From: Bacillota bacterium
Lineage (GTDB): Bacteria; Bacillota; Bacilli; Paenibacillales; UBA4045
Assembly: GCA_023441055.1 (NCBI GenBank)
Contig: JAEZQY010000020.1
Span: forward strand, 62,001 to 126,000
DNA length: 64,000 nt
Direction of reading: 5' to 3'
Positions within the stretch are counted from its first letter, which is position 1. Each line of letters begins with the position of its first letter. Below are positions 28,950 through 38,629 of this stretch, piece by piece. The translations under genes and the position numbers were made by a program. Below the pieces are notes generated by a model, which was not told where the DNA came from, ran no database searches, and was given only the letters and a program-made list of their open reading frames with translations.

Positions 28950-29172
28950 CATGCAGCTTCACTTTCTGATACTACACGCACACATTCCCTCTCATCGCAC
29001 CATGCAGCTTCACTTTCTGATACTACATGCACACATTCCCTCTCATCTCATCATGCAGCTTCACTTTCTGATACTACACGCACACACTCCCTCTCATCGC
29101 ACCATGTAGCTTCACTTTTCGATACTACACGCACACATTCCCTCTCATCGCATCATGCAGCTTCACTTTCTC
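28950..29172. repeat. 51-bp tandem repeat, about 4.4 copies, intergenic
   Basis: Copies begin at 28950, 29001, 29052, 29103 and 29154 (partial), each starting CATGCAGCTTCACTTT or a one-base variant. Identity between copies is high, with a few substitutions. It fills the middle of the 600-base gap between desR and cysJ. Because 51 is a multiple of three it creates an open frame on the plus strand with a 17-residue repeat (SLSDTTRTHS core), but that frame has no ribosome binding site and I do not call it a gene. The rest of the gap holds the desR hairpin and the cysJ promoter. Confidence 0.9.
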
Positions 29173-29291
29173 GTCCCCTCTCTCCCCCACTTCACCTATG
29201 TTCGAACACGCCACCGCATGGGAATAATCAAGTATAAGCGAATCTTATAGGTAGCCACTTATATTGTTATACCCATTAAGTGTTAATTGCA

Positions 29292-29320
29292 TTGAATGCA
29301 GACCGCCGTTGTGATAGATT
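29292..29320 (+). promoter_or_regulatory. Likely sigma-A promoter of cysJI
   Basis: TTGAAT and TAGATT are separated by exactly 17 bases and end 67 bases before the cysJ start. An inverted pair CACTTA/TAAGTG lies at about 29251-29280, upstream of the -35, and could bind a LysR-type activator such as a CysL homologue; that regulator is inferred. Confidence 0.5.
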
Positions 29321-29387
29321 AGATGAATAATAAATTCGAGTGATTTACTATGAATTAAATTCATCCATTCTCAGCGAGGTGTATTCC

Positions 29388-31253
29388 GTGCAATTTCAGG
29401 TTACGAACAGTCCATTCAGTCAGGAGCAAGTCGATTTACTCAATAGACTGTATCCCACATTATCCGATGGTCAGAAATGTTGGCTTAGCGGCTATATCGC
29501 AGCAAGTCAAGCCAGCGGAGCGCTAGCGATATCCAGTACAGGCGCTCCAGAGATTGCCTCAGCAATCGCAACCGCATTGACTGCTCCAGCCGTCGCGGCG
29601 GAGCCTATATCCAAGGAAGTGACGATCCTATTCGGCTCTCAGACAGGAAATTGCCAGCGTCTATCGAAGAGCCTGGCGACCAAGCTGCAAGGCGAAGGCT
29701 TTGAAGTTACCGTGTCGGCTATGCGTGACTTCAAGACGAATAACTTGAAGAAGCTGACGAACCTGCTGATCATCGCCAGCACGCACGGCGAGGGTGATCC
29801 GCCGGATAACGCGATTTCCTTCTACGAGTTCCTACACAGCAAGCGTGCCCCACAGCTGGAGCAGGTACGGTATTCTGTATTATCATTGGGCGATTCCTCC
29901 TATGAATTCTTCTGCCAGACTGGCAAGGATTTCGATAAGCGGTTGGAGGAATTAGGCGCGAAGCGTATCGCCGATCGTGTCGATTGCGATCTGGATTACG
30001 ATGACCCTGCAGCAGAGTGGTTCCAAGCGGTCGCAGGCGCGCTCAGCGCATCCCAAGCAGGCAGCGGCGCACCCGCAGCAGCAAGCGCGCAGGCAGGCAG
30101 CATCGATGCTGCAGCTTCCGTATCCGCTTATTCCAGAACATCCCCTTATCTAGCGGAGGTCATCGAAAATATCAATCTCAATGGCAGGGGCTCTGATCGA
30201 GAGACACGTCATCTGGTCCTATCATTGGAGGATTCCAATCTGCAGTTCAAGCCGGGCGACTGTCTAGGTCTGTATCCAGAAAACCATCCCGAGCTCGTGG
30301 ATGCCCTTATAGCCTCACTGGGCTGGGACCCGAATGAACGCGTGACGGTCAATAAGCAAGGCGAGCAGTTGGCTGTGAAGGAAGCCTTGACTAAGAGCTT
30401 CGAGATCAGCGTACTGACGAAGCCTCTGCTCGAGCAGGCAGCCGCTCTGTCTGCCAATGAGGCGCTGCGCCAGCTGGTGCAGCCGGGCAATGAACAACAA
30501 TTGAAGAGCTACATCGCAGGCCGCGACCTGCTTGATCTGATACAAGATTATGGGCCATGGACGATCTCGCCTAGCCAGCTGACCGGCATACTCCGCAAGC
30601 TGCCAGCGAGGCAATATTCCATCGCGAGCAGCTATCTGGCTAATCCTGATGAGGTTCACTTAACGATTCGCGCGGTGCGATATGAGGCACATGGCCGTCA
30701 GCGCTACGGTGTCGCCTCTGTACAGGTGGCAGAGCGGCTGGAGCCTGGTGATAAGATTCCGATCTACGTACATGAGAATCCGAACTTCAAGCTGCCGGAG
30801 GATGCTTCAACACCGGTCATCATGATTGGACCGGGAACCGGCGTCGCGCCGTTCCGTTCCTTCATTCAAGATCGCGAAGAGTCTGGCGCCGACGGCAAGT
30901 CTTGGCTGTTCTACGGCGATCGCCGCTTCCTGACAGACTTCCTGTATCAGACCGAATGGCAGCGCTGGCTCCAAGACGGCGTTTTGACACGCATGGATGT
31001 CGCCTTCTCTCGCGACACCGACCAGAAGGTCTACGTCCAGCATCGTATGCTCGAGAAGAGCAGTGAGCTGTATGCTTGGCTGCAAGAGGGCGCTGTCGTC
31101 TATGTGTGCGGCGATGAGAAGCATATGGCGCATGACGTGCATGCCGCTCTACTATCGATCATTGAGCAGGAAGGCAACCTTACCAAAGAGGAAGCTGAAG
31201 CCTATCTCAATCAATTAATTGAACAGAAGCGTTATCAACGCGACGTTTACTAA
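29388..31253 (+). CDS. cysJ: Sulfite reductase [NADPH] flavoprotein subunit
   Basis: This 621-residue flavoprotein matches Bacillus CysJ from its first residues ([14 protein letters not shown]). It has a flavodoxin domain (about 70-205: [38 protein letters not shown]), an Ala/Ser-rich linker, an FAD domain (RQYSIASS) and an NADPH domain ([26 protein letters not shown]). It passes electrons from NADPH to CysI for sulfite reduction to sulfide in cysteine synthesis. I chose the GTG at 29388, six bases after AGCGAGGTG and in register with known CysJ; an in-frame ATG 48 bases upstream is not supported. Confidence 0.95.
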   Translation: MQFQVTNSPFSQEQVDLLNRLYPTLSDGQKCWLSGYIAASQASGALAISSTGAPEIASAIATALTAPAVAAEPISKEVTILFGSQTGNCQRLSKSLATKLQGEGFEVTVSAMRDFKTNNLKKLTNLLIIASTHGEGDPPDNAISFYEFLHSKRAPQLEQVRYSVLSLGDSSYEFFCQTGKDFDKRLEELGAKRIADRVDCDLDYDDPAAEWFQAVAGALSASQAGSGAPAAASAQAGSIDAAASVSAYSRTSPYLAEVIENINLNGRGSDRETRHLVLSLEDSNLQFKPGDCLGLYPENHPELVDALIASLGWDPNERVTVNKQGEQLAVKEALTKSFEISVLTKPLLEQAAALSANEALRQLVQPGNEQQLKSYIAGRDLLDLIQDYGPWTISPSQLTGILRKLPARQYSIASSYLANPDEVHLTIRAVRYEAHGRQRYGVASVQVAERLEPGDKIPIYVHENPNFKLPEDASTPVIMIGPGTGVAPFRSFIQDREESGADGKSWLFYGDRRFLTDFLYQTEWQRWLQDGVLTRMDVAFSRDTDQKVYVQHRMLEKSSELYAWLQEGAVVYVCGDEKHMAHDVHAALLSIIEQEGNLTKEEAEAYLNQLIEQKRYQRDVY

Positions 31254-31284
31254 TAACGCCATGAATGGGAAAGGAGCAACACCA

Positions 31285-33054
31285 TTGACACACGCACAAT
31301 ATACCAAGTCTCAAGATGGACCGCCGAGCGATGTGGAGGAGCTCAAGCTGAAGAGCGACTTCCTGCGCGGCAACCTGGCAGCGACCCTGCAGGATCCGAT
31401 CACCGGATCCATACCGGAGCTCGACAATCGGCTGATGAAATTCCACGGCAGCTATATGCAAGACGATCGTGACCTGCGCCTTGAGCGTGAGAAGCAGAAG
31501 CTCGAGCCTGCCTATCAATTCATGGCTCGCGTACGCGCACCGGGTGGTGTCGTCACACCGGCGCAATGGCTCGAGCTCGATCGCATCGCCAGACAATACT
31601 CAAGCGGCTCGCTCCGCCTGACCACGCGCCAATCATTCCAGCTGCACGGCATCCTGAAGTGGAATCTGATTCCAAGCTTCCAGGAGATTCACAATGCCCT
31701 GCTCAGCACGATAGCCGCATGCGGGGATGTGAATCGGAATGTCATGTGCAATCCGAATCCATACGCCTCCGAGGTTCATGAGGAAGTGCTCGATTGGGCT
31801 AAGCAGATCAGCGATCATCTCGAGCCGCGCACACGTGCTTACTTCGAGATCTTCCTGAATGAAGAGAAGGTCGTAGATTCGCGCGAGACCGACCCATTCG
31901 TTCAGGAGCCCATATACGGCCCAGTCTATCTGCCGCGCAAGTTCAAGATCGGGATCGCCGTGCCTCCGAACAATGATATCGACGTCTATTCACAGGATCT
32001 GGGCCTGATCGCCATCTACGAGAAGGGCAAGCTGACCGGCTTCAATATAGCGGCTGGAGGCGGTATGGGGATGAGCTACGGCGATGAGAAGACGTATCCG
32101 CAGCTCGCTCGCGTAATCGGCTTCTGCAGGCCGGAGCAAGTGATTGATGTGGCGGAGAAGATTGTCACGATTCAACGTGACTATGGCAACCGCTCTGTGC
32201 GCAAGAATGCGCGCTTCAAGTACACGATTGACAAGCGCGGACTGGATTGGCTGAAGAATGAGCTGGCTGATCGGCTTGGTTATTCACTTGAGGATGCGCG
32301 TCCTTATCACTTCGATCATAACGGTGACCGTTACGGCTGGATTAAGGGCACGAACAATAAGTGGCATCTGACCTTGTTCATCGAGAACGGCCGTATTCTG
32401 GATTGGGAAGGCTATCCGCTGATGACCGGCTTACGCGAGATTGCCAAGATTCACACCGGTGACTTCCGGCTGACTCCGAACCAGAATCTGATTGTCGGGA
32501 ATGTCACTGCGCAGAAGAAGAAGAAAATTGAGAAGCTATTGGTTGAATATAATCTGAGCGATGGCGAGCGCCAATCCGCGCTGCGCAGAAGCTCGATGTC
32601 ATGTGTCGCGCTGCCTACCTGCGGCCTGGCCATGGCCGAAGCCGAGCGCTACATGCCGACTCTGCTGACGAAGCTGGAAGCGATTCTCGAGCAAGCCGGA
32701 CTGCGTGACCAAGAGATTGTGATCCGCATGACCGGATGCCCGAACGGATGCGCCAGACCGTTCCTCGGTGAGATCGCCTTCACCGGTAAGGCGGTTGGAC
32801 GCTATAATCTCTATCTTGGCGCCAGCCATACCGGCGATCGCCTGAATCAGCTGTATCGCGAGAACATCAATGAAGCGGAAATCCTAAATGTGCTGACACC
32901 AATCATTAATCATTATGCCAGAGAGCGTCAGGATGGCGAGCACTTCGGCGACTTCGTCGTGCGCACTGGATATGTAGATGCTGTCTATGACGGCATGAAG
33001 TTTCATGACAAGTCCGCCGCGCAAGAGCAAGCTGTGCTGGCTGGGCGCGCATAA
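31285..33054 (+). CDS. cysI: Sulfite reductase hemoprotein subunit
   Basis: This 589-residue enzyme has two nitrite/sulfite reductase ferredoxin-like half domains and the siroheme and 4Fe-4S ligands C-VALPT-C and C-PNG-C in [11 protein letters not shown] and [12 protein letters not shown]. It catalyses the six-electron reduction of sulfite to sulfide with CysJ. The TTG start at 31285 has AAAGGAG eight bases upstream and aligns with Bacillus CysI; an in-frame ATG at 31219 falls inside cysJ and is unlikely. The gap to cysJ is 31 bases. A strong terminator follows. Confidence 0.95.
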   Translation: MTHAQYTKSQDGPPSDVEELKLKSDFLRGNLAATLQDPITGSIPELDNRLMKFHGSYMQDDRDLRLEREKQKLEPAYQFMARVRAPGGVVTPAQWLELDRIARQYSSGSLRLTTRQSFQLHGILKWNLIPSFQEIHNALLSTIAACGDVNRNVMCNPNPYASEVHEEVLDWAKQISDHLEPRTRAYFEIFLNEEKVVDSRETDPFVQEPIYGPVYLPRKFKIGIAVPPNNDIDVYSQDLGLIAIYEKGKLTGFNIAAGGGMGMSYGDEKTYPQLARVIGFCRPEQVIDVAEKIVTIQRDYGNRSVRKNARFKYTIDKRGLDWLKNELADRLGYSLEDARPYHFDHNGDRYGWIKGTNNKWHLTLFIENGRILDWEGYPLMTGLREIAKIHTGDFRLTPNQNLIVGNVTAQKKKKIEKLLVEYNLSDGERQSALRRSSMSCVALPTCGLAMAEAERYMPTLLTKLEAILEQAGLRDQEIVIRMTGCPNGCARPFLGEIAFTGKAVGRYNLYLGASHTGDRLNQLYRENINEAEILNVLTPIINHYARERQDGEHFGDFVVRTGYVDAVYDGMKFHDKSAAQEQAVLAGRA

Positions 33055-33088
33055 CGATTGCTGGACGAACGTACAGCATACCATAAGT

Positions 33089-33130
33089 GAGCAGACAGGC
33101 GGCAATTGGCCGCTCGTCTGCTCGTTTTAT
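33089..33130 (+). terminator. Rho-independent terminator of cysJI
   Basis: The arms GAGCAGAC (33089-33096) and GTCTGCTC (33116-33123) enclose an inner GCGGC/GCCGC pairing, followed by GTTTTATTT. It starts 35 bases after the cysI stop. Confidence 0.88.
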
Positions 33131-33141
33131 TTCGCGCTCTA

Positions 33142-33171
33142 TTGTAAGATAATTGGTTATACAGGTATACT
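33142..33171 (+). promoter_or_regulatory. Promoter of the TetR gene with overlapping operator-like repeat
   Basis: TTGTAA and TATACT lie 18 bases apart, 26 bases before the TetR start. The inverted pair TATAC-AG-GTATA (33158-33169) overlaps the -10, which would fit autorepression. Confidence 0.5.
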
Positions 33172-33196
33172 GGTTACTGGAGAGGAGGGATTCGAA

Positions 33197-33781
33197 ATGG
33201 CTAGAGCCAGAGCCTATACCAGAGAAGAGCTGTTGGACGCCGCTGAACGACTGCTCATTGAGCACGGCTATGAGGGTCTGCGTATGAAGCACCTGTCGGA
33301 TACGCTTCGCGGCGCGAGAAGCACGATCTATGAGTACTTTGCCAATAAGGAAGAGCTGGTCGCCGCATGTATGCGCAGATTAATGGAGAACCTGCTTCGC
33401 GCCTTCGGGGGACTGGAGGAGCTGGAGACGCTGACTGCCATCAAGCGAATGCTCGTGATCTTCCTGGAGCGATCCGCTATGCATAAGCTGCTGTCACAAA
33501 CCCCTAAGCTTGATCAAGCCGCCTCCGAATCAGCCAAGCAGGATTTGCTGTTCTTGGAGCAGGGACACGATATGCTTAAGCAAGAGATTCATGCGCTGTT
33601 CGAGCGCGCTCAGGTGGAGGGCATCATGCGGCGAGACATCCCCTTACCGGCTATCACCGCAGTATTCTTCCATGCCATTGACACCCCGAACTGGCTGCAG
33701 CTGCCGACAGAACAATGGGCGGAGCTGCTATTCTCACTTTGGTGGCGCGGTGCAGACAATCACAATGAAGCTAAGCTTTAA
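33197..33781 (+). CDS. TetR/AcrR-family transcriptional regulator
   Basis: This 194-residue regulator has a TetR helix-turn-helix (about 8-55: REELLDAAERLLIEHGYEGLRMKHLS, RSTIYEYFANKEELV) and a helical ligand-binding C-terminal half ending in LWWRGADN. The ATG at 33197 follows GAGAGGAGG; a longer frame overlapping cysI is rejected. It precedes, on the same strand, a membrane protein and an aldehyde dehydrogenase whose promoter region has a long perfect palindrome, so it is likely their repressor. The ligand is unknown; an aldehyde or hydrophobic compound would fit the context. Confidence 0.9.
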   Translation: MARARAYTREELLDAAERLLIEHGYEGLRMKHLSDTLRGARSTIYEYFANKEELVAACMRRLMENLLRAFGGLEELETLTAIKRMLVIFLERSAMHKLLSQTPKLDQAASESAKQDLLFLEQGHDMLKQEIHALFERAQVEGIMRRDIPLPAITAVFFHAIDTPNWLQLPTEQWAELLFSLWWRGADNHNEAKL

Positions 33782-33821
33782 CACGAACGACTGACGTCAA
33801 CATACAGACACAATCCTCTGA

Positions 33822-33851
33822 TTGACACTTGCCTGAAGCGTCATGCATAAT
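33822..33851 (+). promoter_or_regulatory. Sigma-A promoter of the membrane protein-aldehyde dehydrogenase pair
   Basis: A consensus TTGACA (33822-33827) and a near-consensus CATAAT (33846-33851) are 18 bases apart. A long palindrome begins 27 bases downstream of the -10. Confidence 0.7.
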
Positions 33852-33878
33852 AGAGAGTGGTTAAACTATTTTTTTGAT

Positions 33879-33904
33879 TGATTCCGACACATGTGTCGGA
33901 ATCA
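33879..33904. promoter_or_regulatory. Perfect 26-bp palindrome, candidate TetR operator
   Basis: The half-site TGATTCCGACACA is followed immediately by its exact reverse complement. It lies between the promoter and the ribosome binding site of the next gene, where a bound repressor would block transcription. The TetR gene ends 97 bases upstream. There is no T run, so a terminator is unlikely. Confidence 0.7.
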
Positions 33905-33929
33905 TGAAATCACGAGGAGGCATTTGTTC

Positions 33930-34388
33930 ATGTATGGTGTTCTTTTATTCCTGCATATTGCCGGAGTAGTATTATGGCTTGGCTCGGTTGTCATGGCGGT
34001 TATCCTGCTGAGCACACTGAAGAAGGACCTGCAGTCGCCCAATATTGCTGAGCTGTCGACGAAGACGATCAAGCTGCTCAATCGAGTAACGCATCCTACT
34101 GCATTCCTGGTGCTGCTCACCGGTATATTCATGCTCATGAGCGACACTTGGGGCATGGCTAATCACAATTCGTTCCCGTTCTGGATCACATTTATGGAGC
34201 AAGCCGGCGCAATTACCATCTTAGCTTTCATTATTGCAGTATCCATCATTGGTAAGAAGGCCACCAAGCGTCTTGCAGCAGGTGAATATGCTCAGGCACT
34301 GAAGAGCATCAATACGTTCATTCTCACAGCGCTGATTCTGGCCATTGCTGCGTTCGTAGTCATCTATGTAGTTAGCGGCAAGTTCTAA
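33930..34388 (+). CDS. Small four-TM membrane protein (DUF2269/CopD-like)
   Basis: This 152-residue protein has four hydrophobic segments (about 3-25, 47-70, 82-103 and 125-148). Histidines near the first TM (LFLHIAGVVLWLGS) and in VTHPTAFLVLLTG resemble those of the CopD/DUF2269 group of membrane proteins, but the family call is tentative. The ATG at 33930 has GAGGAGG nine bases upstream. It shares a promoter with the aldehyde dehydrogenase encoded 52 bases downstream and both are probably TetR-controlled. Confidence 0.75.
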   Translation: MYGVLLFLHIAGVVLWLGSVVMAVILLSTLKKDLQSPNIAELSTKTIKLLNRVTHPTAFLVLLTGIFMLMSDTWGMANHNSFPFWITFMEQAGAITILAFIIAVSIIGKKATKRLAAGEYAQALKSINTFILTALILAIAAFVVIYVVSGKF

Positions 34389-34440
34389 TCCACGCTCACC
34401 TCGACGCACGCCTACTATCCTGACTTGGAGGTATGCTCCT

Positions 34441-35856
34441 ATGACGGCATCCGCTCAACCGCAATCAATCCCGCAGGCAGATGAGATTCACAAGCTGCTT
34501 CAGCTGCAGCGGGACTATTACGCAGCTGGCGCTACTCGCGCATTGTCCAGCAGATTGGACGCGCTGCGCAAGCTCAGTGCTGGGTTAGAACGGTACGAGC
34601 AAGCCTTCATGGCTGCCTTCGAGCAGGATATGGGCAAGTCTGCCACTGATACGTATGCGACAGAATTCACACCGGTCATATTGGAGGTTAAGCATGCGCT
34701 GCGCAAGCTGAACTCATGGATGAAGCCGCGCCGCGTGCGGACGGCTGTCTCGGTGATCGGCTCAACCGGCCGCATCTATCGCGAGCCCTATGGCGCTGTC
34801 TTGATCATCTCGCCATGGAACTATCCACTCAATCTGAGCTTGGTGCCGCTCATTGGCGCAATTGCGGCAGGCAATACCGCGATCATCAAGCCCTCCGAAT
34901 ATACGCCTGCAATCTCACGGGTATTAGCTGAGCTAATCCGCGAGCTGTATCCGCCGAATTATGTTGCTGTAGTCGAGGGAGGGGTTGCGGCCAGCACCGC
35001 CCTGCTCGGAGAGAAGTTCGATTATATCTTCTACACGGGCGGCGAAGCAGTGGGCCGTATTGTAATGGAGGCTGCTGCCAAGCATCTCACACCGGTTACA
35101 TTAGAGCTGGGCGGTAAGAGCCCATGCATCGTAGCAGCGGATGCTAATCTGCGTCTGGCTGCCAAGCGGATCGTCTGGGGCAAGCTTGTGAACGCAGGCC
35201 AGACTTGTATTGCGCCAGACTATCTGTATGTGCACAGCCGGGTTCGCGATGCGCTCGTCGCCCATATTCGCGACTATGTACACGAGTGGTACAGCGGCGA
35301 TATGCTCAATCACGACCGCTACCAGCGCGTAATCAATGCCAGACAATTCCATCGTCTAGTCAGCTATCTGCAAGACGGGACAGCGATCATCGGCGGACGC
35401 TATGATGAGGCAAGCTTGAAGCTTGAATTCACACTGTTGGATGAAGTGGATCCGACAGCGCCCGTGATGACGGATGAAATCTTCGGGCCGATTCTGCCGA
35501 TCCTGGAATATGAGGAATTGTCCGAGGTTATTACCTTCGTGAATCAACGTCCGAAGCCGCTTGCGTGCTACGTGTTCAGCGAGTCGCGGCAGCTACAGCG
35601 GGAGCTGATCGAACAGATCCCATTCGGCGGCGGGACGATCAATGACACGATCATGCACTTCACCAGCCAATACCTGCCCTTCGGCGGGGTCGGCAGCAGC
35701 GGAATGGGCAGCTATCACGGCAGGGCCAGCTTCGAGCTGTTCACCCATCACAAGAGTGTGCTCAAGCAATCGACTCGCTATGACCTGCCATTCCGTTACA
35801 CGCTAAAGGACAAAGCGCTCAATCGGCTGCGAATGATCGTGAAGTATCTCTCCTAG
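34441..35856 (+). CDS. Aldehyde dehydrogenase (class 3-like)
   Basis: This 471-residue cytosolic enzyme has the NAD-binding phrases ISPWNYPLNLSLVPLIGAIAAGN and FYTGGEAVGR, the catalytic glutamate E222 in LELGGKSPC and the nucleophile C256 in NAGQTC. The length and the C-terminal membrane-associating helix-like tail (RYTLKDKALNRLRMIVKYL) resemble class 3 fatty-aldehyde dehydrogenases such as Bacillus YwdH. It oxidises an aldehyde to the acid with NAD(P). It is co-directional with the TetR gene and the small membrane protein, suggesting an aldehyde or lipid-stress detoxification unit. Confidence 0.93.
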   Translation: MTASAQPQSIPQADEIHKLLQLQRDYYAAGATRALSSRLDALRKLSAGLERYEQAFMAAFEQDMGKSATDTYATEFTPVILEVKHALRKLNSWMKPRRVRTAVSVIGSTGRIYREPYGAVLIISPWNYPLNLSLVPLIGAIAAGNTAIIKPSEYTPAISRVLAELIRELYPPNYVAVVEGGVAASTALLGEKFDYIFYTGGEAVGRIVMEAAAKHLTPVTLELGGKSPCIVAADANLRLAAKRIVWGKLVNAGQTCIAPDYLYVHSRVRDALVAHIRDYVHEWYSGDMLNHDRYQRVINARQFHRLVSYLQDGTAIIGGRYDEASLKLEFTLLDEVDPTAPVMTDEIFGPILPILEYEELSEVITFVNQRPKPLACYVFSESRQLQRELIEQIPFGGGTINDTIMHFTSQYLPFGGVGSSGMGSYHGRASFELFTHHKSVLKQSTRYDLPFRYTLKDKALNRLRMIVKYLS

Positions 35857-35863
35857 CGCCCCC

Positions 35864-35881
35864 GGCATTCACTAGAATGCC
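35864..35881. terminator. Hairpin between convergent genes
   Basis: GGCATTC and GAATGCC form a seven-base stem with a four-base loop that includes the mqnD stop codon. No T run follows, but it is the only structure in the 15-base gap between the convergent stops. Confidence 0.4.
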
Positions 35882-36744
35882 TTCAGCCCCATAACCTCCG
35901 GCTTCACCGCAGGCAGCAGTCCCTCTCTCGCCGCTCGCCCGAGCAGCGCATCGATGGCGCGGTAGCCGCTCTCACCTAGATCCGCGGAGTACTCATTCAC
36001 ATACAGCGCAATATGCTGCTTAGCCACCTCAGGATCCATCTCCTGGGCGTGCTGCAGGATGTAGTCGCTGGATTCCTCCGGATGTGCCCACGCATAATTC
36101 ACGGATGCTCGGATCACCCGAGCGATCTCGCCAACGTCCAGCGTGCGGCGCGCGATGATCGCCCCCAGCGGGATTGGCAGCCCGGTATCCGCCTCCCACC
36201 ACTCACCCAAATCCTGAATCAAGTTAAGCCCGTACGAGGGGTAAGTGAATCGCGCTTCATGAATCACGAGCCCTGCATCAATGTCACCCTCTCGTAGTGC
36301 AGGCATAATCTCATCGAACGGCATGACGATCATCTCGCCAACTCCACCTGGCACATGACGGGCCGCCCATAACCGGAACAGCAGATAAGCCGTCGATCGC
36401 TCACTCGGAATCGCCACGCGCTTGCCTGATAGCTGCTCCGCCCTCGTCATACGCGCAGAGCCTGTGGCAGCATCCCGGCCGCTCAGCACGAGCGGACCGC
36501 AGCCCCTGCCCAGCGCGCCCCCGCATGGCATGAGTACATAATCATCCGATACGTAGGGCAGCGCGGCGTAAGAAATCTTCATCACGTCAGGCCCCGCGGA
36601 TCCGGCAGCCAGCTCATTCGTTATATCGATATCCGCATAGCGCACATCATCGGCGCCTAATACCGGCGCATCAGGAATACGACCATGCACCCAAGCATGG
36701 AAGATGAAGGTGTCGTTCGGACAAGGTGAGAATGCCAGCTTCAT
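35872..36744 (-). CDS. mqnD: 1,4-dihydroxy-6-naphthoate synthase
   Basis: This 290-residue protein begins KLAFSPCPNDTFIFHAWVHG, the hallmark of MqnD, and continues with DVMKISYAALPYV and the VIHEARFTY block typical of this periplasmic-binding-protein fold. It converts cyclic dehypoxanthine futalosine to 1,4-dihydroxy-6-naphthoate in the futalosine route to menaquinone. The ATG at 36744 has AAGGAG eight bases upstream and overlaps the mqnB stop by four bases. Other mqn genes are not in this window. Confidence 0.94.
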   Translation of the reverse strand: MKLAFSPCPNDTFIFHAWVHGRIPDAPVLGADDVRYADIDITNELAAGSAGPDVMKISYAALPYVSDDYVLMPCGGALGRGCGPLVLSGRDAATGSARMTRAEQLSGKRVAIPSERSTAYLLFRLWAARHVPGGVGEMIVMPFDEIMPALREGDIDAGLVIHEARFTYPSYGLNLIQDLGEWWEADTGLPIPLGAIIARRTLDVGEIARVIRASVNYAWAHPEESSDYILQHAQEMDPEVAKQHIALYVNEYSADLGESGYRAIDALLGRAAREGLLPAVKPEVMGLKAF

Positions 36745-37400
36745 GTGATGATCTCCTTCCAAATAGAGCTTGCTGACGCCAGTGCTTCCAGCGCGTCCCC
36801 GATTCGCCAGGCTGCGCGGTCGCGCGGACCAACCGCGTTCGATATCGCGCGCAGCTCCAACACAGGCACGCCAAGCTGCTGCGCGGCAATGGCAACGCCA
36901 TAGCCCTCCATCGCCTCGGCCGCAGCCCCTGGCACGCGTACAGCCAGCTCCTCAGCGGTTAGAGCTGTCCCGGTCGCGGTCGTCACGGTCAAGATCGGCC
37001 CGCTGACAGCAGGCAGACCTGCCTGCGCCAGCGCATCAGCCGCGCGAGAAGCCAGCTGACGATCAACGGCAATGACCGAAGAGCCGAAGCCCAGCTCATC
37101 TACACGTTGGAAGCCATCGGCTGTCTCCACGCCTAGATCAGCGGCGATAATGGAGCTGGCAACGACCAGCCAGCCGATCTCCGCCTGTCCCGCGAAGCCG
37201 CCGCCAATACCCGCGCTGATCGCCAGCTCATAAGGCTCGCCGTTCAGCTGCGCCCGCGCAATCGCGCTGGCTGTACTGGCAGCCGCCGCGGCTGCGCCGA
37301 CACCGCCGGCGATCACATCCACGCGGTCATCGCCCGCAAGACCGCGCAGCACGGCCTCTCGTTCAGATTCTACTGCTGTTACGATTAGTATTTTGCCCAT
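36741..37400 (-). CDS. mqnB: Futalosine hydrolase
   Basis: This 219-residue protein is a nucleoside-phosphorylase-like hydrolase (ISAGIGGGFAGQAEIG, GAAAEAMEGYGVAIAAQQLGVPVLELRAISNAVGPRDRAAW). The MEGYGVA and SNAVG motifs distinguish MqnB from related MTA nucleosidases. It removes hypoxanthine from futalosine in menaquinone synthesis. It overlaps mqnD by four bases, so both steps are made together, and it starts 15 bases after the serine hydrolase gene. Confidence 0.93.
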   Translation of the reverse strand: MGKILIVTAVESEREAVLRGLAGDDRVDVIAGGVGAAAAAASTASAIARAQLNGEPYELAISAGIGGGFAGQAEIGWLVVASSIIAADLGVETADGFQRVDELGFGSSVIAVDRQLASRAADALAQAGLPAVSGPILTVTTATGTALTAEELAVRVPGAAAEAMEGYGVAIAAQQLGVPVLELRAISNAVGPRDRAAWRIGDALEALASASSIWKEIIT

Positions 37401-37415
37401 AAGTCTATCTCCGAT

Positions 37416-38591
37416 CTACACCAAGCCATATACCGCCGATCTCAGTCTAGGCTGACTAATATGCTCATCGCTCGGGAACATCTGCTGCATGTACACGGCG
37501 CTGAGTCCTGACGATGGATCAACCGACAGCCAAGTGCCCGCCAACCCGCTCCAGCCGAATTCGCCGACCGGACTATTGCTTCCGCCGAGCGCGCGATCCT
37601 GCATCACTCTCACGCCAAGTCCAAACCCGTAGCCACGCTGCCACTCCCAATTATAGTCACGTTGCTGCTCTGGCCCTAGATGCTGAGAGGCCATCAGGTC
37701 TATCGTGTTGCGTCCTAGAATACGAGCGCTATCGAACGTCCCGCCTGCCGCGAGCATCTGCGCGAACCGGCTGTAGTCGCTCAGCGTTGACAGCAAGCCT
37801 GCCCCCCCGCTTTCGAATAGGGCGCCCGGCTGATAGTTCACATCCAAACTGGCATCCGAATTCTTGGCCAGTCCACCATCATCAGCGCGTCTATACAAGG
37901 TGCATAGCCGTGAGCGCTTCTCATCCGGAATGCGGAAGAACGTGTCCGTCATCCCCAGCGGCTGGAAGACCTCCTCGTCGAGGAATGTACTGAACCGCTT
38001 GCCGGACAGCACCTCGATCAATGCGCCGAGCACATCATGACTGAAGCCGTATTGCCAGCGCGTGCCTGGATCGAACGCCAGCGGCACCGCAGCGAGCGCC
38101 TTACTCAGCGATTGAGCCGTCAGCGCTTCTCCACCCTGTTCCTGCTGCTTCTGTAGCGCCTCCACGGCTCTCGTGGTATGCCGCTGTGTCTCGTTATCGC
38201 CGCCCGGATACGTAATGCCAGATGTCATCTTGAATAGATCCTTCACTAGAATCGGGCTTGCTGCCGGTGTCGCCTCAGCGCTGCCGTCAGGCGATTCACG
38301 ATACACCTGTGCATCCTTGAACTCGGGCAGATACGCATACAGCGGATCATTCAGCAGATACACACCGCGTTCATACAACATTAGTGCAGCCACACAGGTG
38401 ACAACCTTGCTCATCGAGTAGATCCGGTAGATCGTATCAGGACCGATCGGACGCTCGTCTCCCAGATCCGCATACCCCGCATGATGCTCGTACAAGGTTT
38501 CCCCGTCTCTTGCCACCAGCAGTGAACAGCCTACCGGTCCGGACTTGGTGAAGCCTTCCAATAACGCTGTCAAATGATTATTATTGCTCAT
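37416..38591 (-). CDS. Serine hydrolase of the beta-lactamase (class C)/esterase family
   Basis: This 391-residue protein has the nucleophile motif S-M-S-K (YRIYSMSKVVTC, about residue 68) and the Tyr motif YGFSHDVLG that marks family VIII esterases and PBP-like hydrolases. It has no signal peptide with the ATG at 38591, so it should be cytosolic; a longer frame reaching into the MFS gene is not supported. The substrate is unknown (esters or D-Ala peptides in relatives). It lies in a co-directional run between an MFS transporter and the mqn genes. Confidence 0.85.
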   Translation of the reverse strand: MSNNNHLTALLEGFTKSGPVGCSLLVARDGETLYEHHAGYADLGDERPIGPDTIYRIYSMSKVVTCVAALMLYERGVYLLNDPLYAYLPEFKDAQVYRESPDGSAEATPAASPILVKDLFKMTSGITYPGGDNETQRHTTRAVEALQKQQEQGGEALTAQSLSKALAAVPLAFDPGTRWQYGFSHDVLGALIEVLSGKRFSTFLDEEVFQPLGMTDTFFRIPDEKRSRLCTLYRRADDGGLAKNSDASLDVNYQPGALFESGGAGLLSTLSDYSRFAQMLAAGGTFDSARILGRNTIDLMASQHLGPEQQRDYNWEWQRGYGFGLGVRVMQDRALGGSNSPVGEFGWSGLAGTWLSVDPSSGLSAVYMQQMFPSDEHISQPRLRSAVYGLV

Positions 38592-38629
38592 CCTTCTCCC
38601 TGCTTTCTTATAAGTATAGCCGACGTGGA

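Noticed and set aside
28950..29172. CRISPR-like look of the tandem arrays
   Set aside because: Units are contiguous with no unique spacers, no conserved short repeat with variable inserts, and no cas genes nearby.
28863..29237. Open frame of 124 codons with a 17-residue repeat on the plus strand
   Set aside because: It exists because the 51-bp DNA repeat is a multiple of three; it has no ribosome binding site, no recognisable fold and unlikely residue composition.
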